The translations under genes were made by a program, and so were the position numbers. From Candidatus Aegiribacteria sp. (lineage in GTDB: Bacteria; Fermentibacterota; Fermentibacteria; Fermentibacterales; JCC-6): a stretch of DNA of 32,478 nt. The notes under the pieces were generated by a model. It did not search any database and was not told where the DNA came from. It saw only the letters and a program-made list of their open reading frames with translations. Numbering within the stretch: the first letter of the stretch is position 1; each line of letters begins with the position of its first letter. The stretch lies in assembly GCA_030613065.1 (NCBI GenBank), contig JAUWMQ010000018.1, forward strand, positions 1 through 32,478, in the 5' to 3' direction. Positions 1-6,938 of the stretch are shown one piece after another.

Positions 1-76
1 GGGGGCGACCGAATGTTAAAATTTGGGCGTCCTTTTTGTTGGGTTTCAATCCACGCCCCCGTACGTGGGGGCGACC
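1..76 (-). CRISPR. Leader-proximal end of a type I-C CRISPR array (one full and one partial repeat)
   Basis: A full repeat lies at 43-75 (or 76). Read on the minus strand it begins GTCGCCCCCACG, has a central GCCCCC/GGGGGC stem and ends GGATTGAAAC, as expected of type I-C repeats. Positions 1-10 repeat the end of the same unit, so a second repeat is cut by the window edge. About 32-33 bases at 11-42 between them are one spacer. The repeat orientation and the cas genes at higher coordinates put the leader on the right, so this is the most recently acquired spacer and the array continues beyond position 1. Repeat edges are uncertain by one or two bases because both copies are followed by the same letters. 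Confidence 0.93.
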
Positions 77-253
77 GCACTATTGTAGACTATTGCCTAT
101 AAGGCGTCCATAACAACTTCAGCGCGAAACAAAGAACGAGAGTTGTTTATTGTTCATCCCTCACAGACCACGACTACATAATGACTTATCAATCATATAG
201 ATACAACAATTGCGAACGGTCTGGAGAATTCGGACGGGCTTGGGGTTCGCAAT
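77..253 (-). promoter_or_regulatory. CRISPR leader between cas2 and the array
   Basis: This 177-base non-coding stretch separates the cas2 stop from the first repeat. By position it is the leader that drives array transcription and guides spacer integration. It is A+T rich and has no open frame of note. Confidence 0.75.
82..110 (-). promoter_or_regulatory. Candidate pre-crRNA promoter
   Basis: On the minus strand a -35-like TGGACG (110-105) and a -10-like TACAAT (87-82) are separated by 17 bases. Transcription would start at about the first repeat, which is closer than usual for a CRISPR leader, so this is only a candidate. Confidence 0.3.
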
Positions 254-254
254 T
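208..254. repeat. Perfect 10-bp inverted repeat just after cas2
   Basis: The arms AATTGCGAAC (208-217) and GTTCGCAATT (245-254) are exact inverted copies separated by 27 bases. The right arm touches the cas2 stop codon. No clear T-run follows on the minus strand, so it is not an obvious intrinsic terminator. It could be a leader protein-binding site or an mRNA 3'-end hairpin. Confidence 0.6.
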
Positions 255-547
255 CATAGAATTAACGCATCTGATTCGAGATTGAGAGTCTTTTTTGTAC
301 CATGGTGTTCAACTTTCCGTTCCCAGTTCTTACCAAGGTAATAGAACCTTAAACTGTCTTCTGATGGATTAAGAATATTCATCAGTTTGTTTTGCATGGC
401 TACCCATTGTGCAGGATCAACAATGCACTCAAATACGGAGTTCTGTACACGTTGACCGTAATCCAAGCAAACCTTTGCCACATGTCTTAATCGCCGCCGC
501 CCAGCCTTATCGATTGTTGAAACATCATAGCTTACTAGAACCATCAT
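254..547 (-). CDS. cas2: CRISPR-associated endonuclease Cas2 (type I-C)
   Basis: Cas2 is the dimeric scaffold of the Cas1-Cas2 spacer-integration complex. The protein is 97 residues and opens MMVLVSYDVST, the usual first beta strand with the conserved aspartate. It continues with the RRLRHVAKVC helix and VQNSVFECIVD. Length and motifs match the family. A much longer open frame extends upstream to 739, but the start was put at 547 because GGAGG (560-556) sits 8 bases upstream. The next ATG (544) is 11 bases from it. The gene follows cas1 after 16 bases and ends the operon next to the leader. The assignment is secure; only the first codon is in slight doubt. Confidence 0.95.
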   Translation of the reverse strand: MMVLVSYDVSTIDKAGRRRLRHVAKVCLDYGQRVQNSVFECIVDPAQWVAMQNKLMNILNPSEDSLRFYYLGKNWERKVEHHGTKKTLNLESDALIL

Positions 548-563
548 GTTAAATACCTCCGGG

Positions 564-1595
564 CTACTTCCATATGAAGGGTGGATAAGCTTCCAGATCT
601 CCACGTAGATGACGTGCAAGGAGCAAGGCTTGCAAATGTGCCAGAAGCCCAACTTTTGTTTTTTCACAGAGATAGGGGTGAGTGATTTCTTCCTGTTTAC
701 GTTTTTGCCAGGAGATAAGAAGCTTTTTGCGAGCTTCATCTTTCATCGTTACCGCACCCCCGAGAGAATCAATGAAATCAGATGCTTTTATCTGGCAACG
801 ATTAATCAGCGAAAGAACAAGACGATCTGCAAGAAATGATCGAAATTCCTCCATAAGATCAAGCGCCAGACTTGGCCTGCCCGGTCGGTCTGTATGCAGA
901 TACCCAACACAGGGGTCTAACCCAACTCCTTCGAGGGCGGAGCGGCAATCATGTACCAGGAGAGTGTAGACGAACGAGAGAAGTGCATTGACAGGATCGA
1001 GAGGAGGACGTCGATTGCGACCAGTATAAGAGAAAGCTTCTTCTTTGATCGTGATGAGTTGCGGAAATGCGGCGAAGTATGAAGAAGCCGCTTCACCTTC
1101 GATCCCGCGGAGGGTTTCGATTGGAGCTGGTTTCTCCAGCCGCCGTAAGTATTCGGTAAGGTGGGTTTCAGCAGTTGCTAATTTTCGACCATCCGATTTA
1201 TCGGCATGATCGCGAAGAGCGCGCCGAATCACTGTACGTGAGTTGGCAAGCTTGCCAACTAGAAAATGACGTGCAATATCCGCACTTGCTTCCGGCTTAT
1301 CAGCAATACGGTATTGTTTGCGTCGCAGAAGTACATTACCGGAGACAGGTCCCTGGATACGGGCGAGGAATTTTCCATATTCGGAAAGAAAAGATACGGC
1401 TACATTGTTTTCCGCACAATGGTACATAAGATAGGGGCTCATGCTTACTGCACCGAAACAGATAATTCCATCCAGTGTGTGGATTGGTATGCGCAGTTTG
1501 TTTTCCTTGTCGACCTTGACTACAACAGACTGCCCCTCTTTGTGAAGATAGGCATTCTGGGTGGTGATGTAGAGGGTGTTGAGATGCTTTTTCAT
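564..1595 (-). CDS. cas1: CRISPR-associated endonuclease Cas1 (type I-C)
   Basis: Cas1 is the integrase that inserts new spacers at the leader end of the array. The 343-residue protein has the N-terminal beta domain (LNTLYITTQNAYL, then DGIICFG) and the helical catalytic domain. Expected metal ligands are the glutamate in LRGIEGEAA (near residue 166), the histidine in GYLHTDRPG (near 234) and the acidic residue in LALDLMEEFR (near 246). All are present, so it looks active. The ATG at 1595 was chosen over the GTG at 1604 because AGGAG (1608-1604) lies 8 bases upstream and its ATGA overlaps the cas4 stop, implying translational coupling. Confidence 0.96.
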   Translation of the reverse strand: MKKHLNTLYITTQNAYLHKEGQSVVVKVDKENKLRIPIHTLDGIICFGAVSMSPYLMYHCAENNVAVSFLSEYGKFLARIQGPVSGNVLLRRKQYRIADKPEASADIARHFLVGKLANSRTVIRRALRDHADKSDGRKLATAETHLTEYLRRLEKPAPIETLRGIEGEAASSYFAAFPQLITIKEEAFSYTGRNRRPPLDPVNALLSFVYTLLVHDCRSALEGVGLDPCVGYLHTDRPGRPSLALDLMEEFRSFLADRLVLSLINRCQIKASDFIDSLGGAVTMKDEARKKLLISWQKRKQEEITHPYLCEKTKVGLLAHLQALLLARHLRGDLEAYPPFIWK

Positions 1596-2227
1596 TCTAA
1601 ACACTCCTGTAAATATCTTGAGACAGTCCTGTGTTTTCTAGGCATGCAGATTTCATGAAGAGAACAAGCCCCGCATTTCTTGGAATTGTATTCTGCAGCG
1701 GGGGTCTTTCCAGATTGGATAAGCGCATGAAGATTCCGTGCAGTTTGCTCTGTTTCTGCACGAAGTGCACTATCGAAAACCACCACCTGCCGACGCCGTG
1801 GCTGTCCATAGAAAATGGCTCCTTCTGGTATTTCAGTATTCAGCATTTCTTCCAGACACAGTGCTTGAGCGCAGAGCTGTACCCAATCGCAATGGCTGGG
1901 TTTGGGACGCCCTCGTTTATGTTCAACAGGATATACTATACCAAGAGAGTCAGGATTTGGATTTTTAGAATTCGGATGAAACTCGATCGCGTCTGCTTTC
2001 CCGATCAAGCCAAGTTGAAGCGACCTGAGTGGAACGGCGTATTCAATACGCACTCCGTCTCGTGTTTTGTGTTCCCGACGGTCAACGCGCTCATGCTGTG
2101 CTCGTCCTTCAGCAGTGAAGCGGTTTTCTACCCATTGCTGCTCAATGTGGATCAGCGCACACTGCCTAGGACAGTAGATATAGTGTTGCAAAGCGGACAA
2201 GGGGAGGAGGTCGGTTTCTGAATACAT
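1592..2227 (-). CDS. cas4: CRISPR-associated exonuclease Cas4
   Basis: Cas4 trims prespacers and checks their PAM before Cas1-Cas2 integration. It is a RecB-type PD-(D/E)XK nuclease with an iron-sulfur cluster. The 211-residue protein shows an N-terminal YCPRQC cysteine motif and nuclease motifs GKADAIEF and VEHKRG. A QLCAQALCLEE segment corresponds to the family's Q-rich motif. The C-terminal cysteine cluster KKCGACSLHEIC completes the Fe-S site. The start is uncertain: the ATG at 2227 puts the first motif at the usual distance, but its ribosome site is weak. A GTG at 2266 adds 13 residues, though a GGAGGG is almost touching it. The gene overlaps cas1 by 4 bases and follows the nuclease gene after about 60. 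Confidence 0.93.
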   Translation of the reverse strand: MYSETDLLPLSALQHYIYCPRQCALIHIEQQWVENRFTAEGRAQHERVDRREHKTRDGVRIEYAVPLRSLQLGLIGKADAIEFHPNSKNPNPDSLGIVYPVEHKRGRPKPSHCDWVQLCAQALCLEEMLNTEIPEGAIFYGQPRRRQVVVFDSALRAETEQTARNLHALIQSGKTPAAEYNSKKCGACSLHEICMPRKHRTVSRYLQECLE

Positions 2228-2290
2228 CAGATAACATTTCCCCGATTCTTCCCATTTTTCATACACACCCTCCGGCTACCCGATTCGGAT

Positions 2291-3352
2291 TCATTCCTTT
2301 AGACCATATTTTCTTATCGCTTTTTCTACGGATTCACACCATGTGACCAAGGATTCAATTTCACCTTCTGACAGCTTTCGAGTGATATTACACTTGAGTT
2401 CCTTCCCAGCAGGGACGAACAGCCCAGTGGCTTCTGCCTGTTCCAAGAGAACTTTGATCACATTTTCCGGTACGGCTGCTTTCCTCTCAACACCACCAAC
2501 ATCATACGATGATGTACGGAGAGTTTGCTTGTATACAGAGTCTGGCGGATATGCAAAGCAGATAGCGACATGAGTACCCTTTATATCGACATTAAGAGAA
2601 AACCCCTTTGTTCCCCAGTGAATTGGCATCGATTTGTTTCTTGCCAGTTCAAGAATCCGAGTAAAAACCAGTCTGCCGTTTTCGTCTGCTGACGCAAGGA
2701 AGGTATCTTCTGTTACCACTGGCAAGGATCCGGAAACTACATAGGTTGGCTTTCCAGTTTCTTTTCCCACTACTATTTCCTGTGAGAAAAGACGGGTACC
2801 TCCATTAGCTCGGAAGAAAGTGAACTCGACGCAAGTGACCCTAATACCTTTGTTTCTGAGGAAGGAAGCTGTTTGACGAATCTCTGGGGTTACATGCTGG
2901 CCAATAATTACGATTCGTTGTTTTTTGTTGAAGGCTATTGCTTCGTCATAACCAAGTTCGAAAAACATACGGTGATGTTTGGCAAGGTTAAGTGATTCGT
3001 CGTTTAAGTAAGACTGGAGGATTCTTTCAAGTTGAATTATATCAAGCATCTCCGCAAAAGATACATACTCAAGAGATTGAGCGATTGTTTCGCGTGGAGT
3101 TCTGTCTCGCTTGAGTTCAACCACCACTATATTGCCTTCTCTGTCGAGACCAAGAAGATCAATGAATCCTCCCAAGTTGGTAACAACTTGTCGTCCAATA
3201 ATAAGAACATTCCCATTTTCAACAATTCCATCTGGATTCGACTCTAGCCACTCTTCAAGAATAGCTTCCTCATGATCAACTTTGAAAGGTGTCTGAAGGT
3301 ACTCATTGAATTTGCCGTTAGATTGTATGCCAAAGACTCTCATGTCTCTCAT
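2291..3352 (-). CDS. NucS/DUF91-like PD-(D/E)XK nuclease embedded in the cas operon
   Basis: The 353-residue protein has an endonuclease fold of the NucS (DUF91) type in its N-terminal half. GGFIDLLGLD (catalytic aspartate about residue 65) is followed by VVVELKRDR (E79, K81) and AQSLEY (Q92). This is the D-ExK-Q pattern of active PD-(D/E)XK enzymes. The C-terminal half (from about 215) has a predicted alpha/beta segment that I do not recognise; it resembles DUF5655-like tails only loosely. NucS proteins act on branched or mismatched DNA. Such a gene is not a standard type I-C component, yet it lies in the same direction between cas7 and cas4 with gaps of about 73 and 63 bases, so it is probably co-transcribed. 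A role in spacer acquisition or target processing is inference. ATG codons at 3352 and 3343 are both possible; neither has a strong ribosome site. Confidence 0.8.
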   Translation of the reverse strand: MRDMRVFGIQSNGKFNEYLQTPFKVDHEEAILEEWLESNPDGIVENGNVLIIGRQVVTNLGGFIDLLGLDREGNIVVVELKRDRTPRETIAQSLEYVSFAEMLDIIQLERILQSYLNDESLNLAKHHRMFFELGYDEAIAFNKKQRIVIIGQHVTPEIRQTASFLRNKGIRVTCVEFTFFRANGGTRLFSQEIVVGKETGKPTYVVSGSLPVVTEDTFLASADENGRLVFTRILELARNKSMPIHWGTKGFSLNVDIKGTHVAICFAYPPDSVYKQTLRTSSYDVGGVERKAAVPENVIKVLLEQAEATGLFVPAGKELKCNITRKLSEGEIESLVTWCESVEKAIRKYGLKE

Positions 3353-3425
3353 TTCTTATCCCGAACTTCTAAGATTGTGCGGGGAGTGCTATGGGTAACA
3401 AGCATTCCTACCGTGAATTACTCAG

Positions 3426-4268
3426 TCAGAAACCATCAATGATTTCTGGATTCAGACCGACAAGTGAATCAAGCTCTTTGGAATCAAAAGAACCATCTGG
3501 ATTTAATGAAAGGCTCCTGTGAACTTTAGCCGATGAATACTGTCCATGGGGACAATTATGATCCCACCAAACTACCTTAAGAACTTCCATACTCCCTTCC
3601 GGGCGAGCTGAGGATGCGTCATTTTCAAAAAGCTTTGGCAGTATATTCTTAATGGCTAGGGCATCTTCATCGTCAAAGCCAGTTTTTGTTGCAAGCTGGG
3701 GGTTCATGCTGCCATAAAATACGTAAACTCCTTCATCTACGCGATGCTTCATACCCATTGTATCGGACCCTTTTTTGGTACCGTCACCTTCTCCACTAAC
3801 ACTCTTGGTAATCTGAGTGCTTGTGATATCCACGGGAGATAAAGAAAAGGCTGTATGAATCGAAACGGGGCCTCTTATGCCGATTGATACACCTGAACCT
3901 TTTTTATCTCCAGAATACGCAAAAACCTGACCGAATGCTCTAACATCAAACCATTTTTCGCAGGCTAATTTTGCATTTACCTCGGAAGATTCCTGTAATT
4001 TCAGAACAGTCTCAGCGCGTTCACGGAGATTATTGCAATCATCAAGTTTGTTGTCATCAGACTGGACGAAGATATCATATTTATAATTCTTGTCTTCTCT
4101 GACTTCCATTAAGCGATTTCTGATTTTCCGTTTGATACAAACATCTGAAACTTCCCCTATCCTGTTATAACTTGTGCGAGGCCGATTTCCGTTCAAAGGG
4201 TCACCATTAGGGTTGGCATTCTTAACTTTGAAAACGACGGCAAAATCAATTTTATTCGCTAGGCTCAT
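3426..4268 (-). CDS. cas7: Cascade backbone protein Cas7 (Csd2, type I-C)
   Basis: Cas7 polymerises along the crRNA spacer and forms the backbone of the type I-C Cascade complex. The 280-residue length is typical for Csd2. The signature NANPNGDPLNGNRPR stands near the N-terminus, followed by DVCIKRKIRNR and the DVRAFGQVFA segment of the RRM-like core. The glycine-rich IGIRGPVSIHTAFS and the late VWWDHNCPHGQ also fit. The ATG at 4268 was preferred over 4274 because AGGAG (4280-4276) is 7 bases from it and only 1 base from the other. The start lies 17 bases inside the cas8c end, which suggests coupling and high expression of this multi-copy subunit. Confidence 0.96.
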   Translation of the reverse strand: MSLANKIDFAVVFKVKNANPNGDPLNGNRPRTSYNRIGEVSDVCIKRKIRNRLMEVREDKNYKYDIFVQSDDNKLDDCNNLRERAETVLKLQESSEVNAKLACEKWFDVRAFGQVFAYSGDKKGSGVSIGIRGPVSIHTAFSLSPVDITSTQITKSVSGEGDGTKKGSDTMGMKHRVDEGVYVFYGSMNPQLATKTGFDDEDALAIKNILPKLFENDASSARPEGSMEVLKVVWWDHNCPHGQYSSAKVHRSLSLNPDGSFDSKELDSLVGLNPEIIDGF

Positions 4269-4653
4269 TTCCATTCTCCTCTCTATTTGTTGTGTTTTCC
4301 TGAGTTGATTTGAAAAGTTCTACTCGCTGGCAATGGAATCCCAAAAGGAATTCTCCTGACAACGGATCATCAGATGCATAACCGGAAACGTCGGTGAACA
4401 AACCATGAATTTCATCGAGTTCTTTATCATATTTATTAGTCCTGTTGAGTCTGGCCTTATAGGGTACTAAAGCAAGCTCGATTGTTTTCCAGGTGTTGCA
4501 TGGACGTTCCGCAAATCGTTGCATTAACTTTGTTGCATTAGTCTGCCTGCTTTCATTTGAAAGTTTGAGCGCATACCCCTCAAGACAGTCTGCTACCGCA
4601 AGCAGTCGCCCATAGAGATAGTCTCTGGTTTTTCGTTCTCGATTAAGTCCCAT
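4252..4653 (-). CDS. cas11c: Internally initiated small subunit Cas11c within cas8c
   Basis: Type I-C systems lack a separate small-subunit gene and make Cas11c from an internal start near the 3' end of cas8c. That is established for other members. Here a strong AGGAGG (4667-4662) stands 8 bases before an in-frame ATG at 4653. It would yield a 133-residue protein that begins MGLNRERKTRDYLYG and is mostly helical. Such a good ribosome site in the middle of a gene, at the expected place, is direct support. Cas11c would occupy two copies in the Cascade belly and help hold the non-target strand. It shares the cas8c stop codon. Confidence 0.85.
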   Translation of the reverse strand: MGLNRERKTRDYLYGRLLAVADCLEGYALKLSNESRQTNATKLMQRFAERPCNTWKTIELALVPYKARLNRTNKYDKELDEIHGLFTDVSGYASDDPLSGEFLLGFHCQRVELFKSTQENTTNREENGNEPSE

Positions 4654-6204
4654 GGTGAAGTCCTCCTTTTCTTTGAAATAATATCTATAAAGCCCGCAAG
4701 CGATCCCCAAATTTTTCTGCCATGCCCAATCAGGCAAATTTTGTCTTTGGGTCGCTTTTTTTATGCATGAATAAACAATATACCAAGGTAGTGACGTACC
4801 CTCGATAATGCAGGGCATTATCCGCTCAACAGTTGCTTTCTTCAAGTTGTCATCGACCTTTACCAGATCGCCGTCTCTTGTTCCGTATGCTGCTTGCGCG
4901 ATGTCTTTAGGAGCAGGTGCTCCATAAAAGATTTTGTCTTTTGAAAAACGCTGAAGCCAGGCACATCCTTTATGCCAGGATTTAAGCCGATTTAGAAAAC
5001 CAGAACCAGTAAGTTCTCTGTAATAAGTTACTGCCATGCGACCTTTAGTAGCTGAGTCGATACCCATTATAACAATTTGATCTGTTGCATCCAGCTTTAC
5101 GGAATAACCCGAAAGATACTTAGAAAGGCGAACGCTGAATTCCTGAGCAGTGAATCCGGAAGATATTTCCTCTGTATTTTTCATCTCAGTTTCAATTGAA
5201 ATGTCACTCAATAAGTCGTCACTGTCTGCCAGCGGATCTGGAACCTTTACGCCTGAAACCGCCCATGCGACAAAAGCCAATTTAGGCTTATTTTGTACGT
5301 AAAACACATTTTTTCCTTGTCGAGCTATTAACCAGCGCAATGCATTATGAGCTTTTTGGGCCATTGCGACGTCAACTCCGCAAACTTGATACTCATCCGT
5401 AAAACGCCCGCGGTAGGTAAAACCTGAAGTGTCATTTGATGAAATAAGCTTTGCGCCATCGTTATCGGATCTAATCATGCGAGGATATTGTTCAGTCTGA
5501 TATTTTGGTTCTTCGGGAGTTGATTCTCCGGAAACATAGCAAAAAATATTTTTGCTTCGTGTGCTCAGATAATAATCAATCCAGCTTTGCCATACAGATT
5601 TATCGTATTGAAGTTCTGAGGATGGCTCTCCTGGGGTTTCAACACTCCAGCGGACAAATATATCCGTTTGTTTCTGACCCTGCCCGAGTGTTTTGAAAAT
5701 ATCCGGCTTATCATTCCGTTTGCCTTTCCATGAGGGGAGCAATTTTTCATTTTCATCCACATGAAGCACTTTCTCAGATACTAAATCTGAAATTAATGTC
5801 CCTTTGGATATGTAACGATAGACGGCTTTTACTTTTTGGTTTGCATATTCAGATTCCGCCCATTCTAACAGCAAATCTTTGTATTCTTCACAATAATGCT
5901 TTTTGGAACCACCATATTGTTTGTATTCAGAAGCAATATATTGAAGTTGATCTGCTAGAGGATGAGGGGCACATCCATTGGTTCTTCCCGCAGACTTTTC
6001 AGTTGCAGGTAATATTGTCTTCGCAATATCTTCTGGTATAACAAATGCCCGTCTAAATGAACCATCTCCGTCCAGTATTATTTCAACATGTGCCCGTTTT
6101 TTCGTTGTATGGAAAAGCGGCAAAAGCGGTGTTTTGTCCTTCTTATCCCCAATTTTATCCGCGTTATTCTCGTAGGTTTGATAAAGTTTTTCAATCCAGC
6201 TCAT
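4252..6204 (-). CDS. cas8c: Cascade large subunit Cas8c (Csd1)
   Basis: Cas8c recognises the PAM and recruits Cas3 in the type I-C complex. The 650-residue product opens MSWIEKLYQTYENN, a common Csd1 start. It carries a segment around IVIMGIDSATKGRMAVTYYRELTG and a C-terminal helical domain matching Csd1 architecture. The ATG at 6204 has GGAGG (6218-6214) 9 bases upstream and was chosen over an upstream in-frame start at 6222. It overlaps the cas5 end by 14 bases and the cas7 start by 17. The family is poorly conserved, so identification rests on size, the N-terminal signature and position between cas5 and cas7. The last 133 residues double as Cas11c. Confidence 0.93.
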   Translation of the reverse strand: MSWIEKLYQTYENNADKIGDKKDKTPLLPLFHTTKKRAHVEIILDGDGSFRRAFVIPEDIAKTILPATEKSAGRTNGCAPHPLADQLQYIASEYKQYGGSKKHYCEEYKDLLLEWAESEYANQKVKAVYRYISKGTLISDLVSEKVLHVDENEKLLPSWKGKRNDKPDIFKTLGQGQKQTDIFVRWSVETPGEPSSELQYDKSVWQSWIDYYLSTRSKNIFCYVSGESTPEEPKYQTEQYPRMIRSDNDGAKLISSNDTSGFTYRGRFTDEYQVCGVDVAMAQKAHNALRWLIARQGKNVFYVQNKPKLAFVAWAVSGVKVPDPLADSDDLLSDISIETEMKNTEEISSGFTAQEFSVRLSKYLSGYSVKLDATDQIVIMGIDSATKGRMAVTYYRELTGSGFLNRLKSWHKGCAWLQRFSKDKIFYGAPAPKDIAQAAYGTRDGDLVKVDDNLKKATVERIMPCIIEGTSLPWYIVYSCIKKATQRQNLPDWAWQKNLGIACGLYRYYFKEKEDFTMGLNRERKTRDYLYGRLLAVADCLEGYALKLSNESRQTNATKLMQRFAERPCNTWKTIELALVPYKARLNRTNKYDKELDEIHGLFTDVSGYASDDPLSGEFLLGFHCQRVELFKSTQENTTNREENGNEPSE

Positions 6205-6928
6205 TTTGAAGCGCCTCCTCATTAAGCCCGATGGATTGGGGAGGATTGGGAATCATTTCACGCACAAATTTTTTCATGGTGCATTCTTCTGGGCGGATAA
6301 ACTTGATGACTCCACTTTGCATAACCGGTTTCCAGAACCGACTGTGAAAATGATATTTCCCGTTTTCATCAGGCTTGCCATCTTCATCTGTTTTCCCTGT
6401 TTCATCTGGATAATCAAACCCATGAAACATGATACCGTAATCCAATCGATCAATGTCATCATAGGCACCGGATCCTTCTCCAAAATCGCATGGTTCAACA
6501 TACCCCTGACACTCTCGTGCGCCGAGAAAGACGTCCTGTCTCCCCCCTTTATCGATCATCCGTTTTGCAATCTGGAAATGTTTCCCATCAATACGATCTG
6601 CTGTCATATCTTCACGAAACAGATTCCACTCAAAGTGTGCCTTTACCTGATATTCGACATCCGCAAGATATGTGTACACCGCTAATGTATTTGCTCCTCC
6701 ATAATTCAGAGGCTTAACACTTTTGGCTTCTGTCTTTATCGGTTTCATTATCCGAACTTCATCAATTATCCAGATTATAGTAGGCTTCCAGTACACGGAT
6801 TTTAAAATCCCTTTTAATGCCTCGTATGTGGGGATGTGGTATGAACACTTTTCACCGCCCATTCTGGTCACGGGGTCGGTGAATAATGCATACCGTCCCG
6901 TTACTTTGAATTCGACAATATTTTTCAC
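6191..6928 (-). CDS. cas5: Cas5 (Cas5d type), pre-crRNA processing endoribonuclease
   Basis: In type I-C, Cas5 replaces Cas6: it cuts pre-crRNA in the repeat and caps the 5' handle in Cascade. The 245-residue protein has Tyr46, Lys116 and His117 (SVYWKP and DGKHFQ). These coincide in type and number with the catalytic residues described for Bacillus halodurans Cas5d, so it should be active. Other family features are the N-terminal FKVTGRYALFTDPVTR strand and KPLNYGG. An unusual acidic insertion at about 174-191 contains three degenerate copies of a D-E-x-G-K unit before KYHFHSRFWKP. The start is ATG, 10 bases past the cas3 stop. Confidence 0.95.
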   Translation of the reverse strand: MKNIVEFKVTGRYALFTDPVTRMGGEKCSYHIPTYEALKGILKSVYWKPTIIWIIDEVRIMKPIKTEAKSVKPLNYGGANTLAVYTYLADVEYQVKAHFEWNLFREDMTADRIDGKHFQIAKRMIDKGGRQDVFLGARECQGYVEPCDFGEGSGAYDDIDRLDYGIMFHGFDYPDETGKTDEDGKPDENGKYHFHSRFWKPVMQSGVIKFIRPEECTMKKFVREMIPNPPQSIGLNEEALQNELD

Positions 6929-6938
6929 TTTAGCCTCC

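Noticed and set aside
548-739. Longer Cas2 with a 64-residue N-terminal extension
   Set aside because: The extension overlaps cas1, has no ribosome site and lies before the canonical Cas2 first strand, whose own GGAGG is at 556-560.
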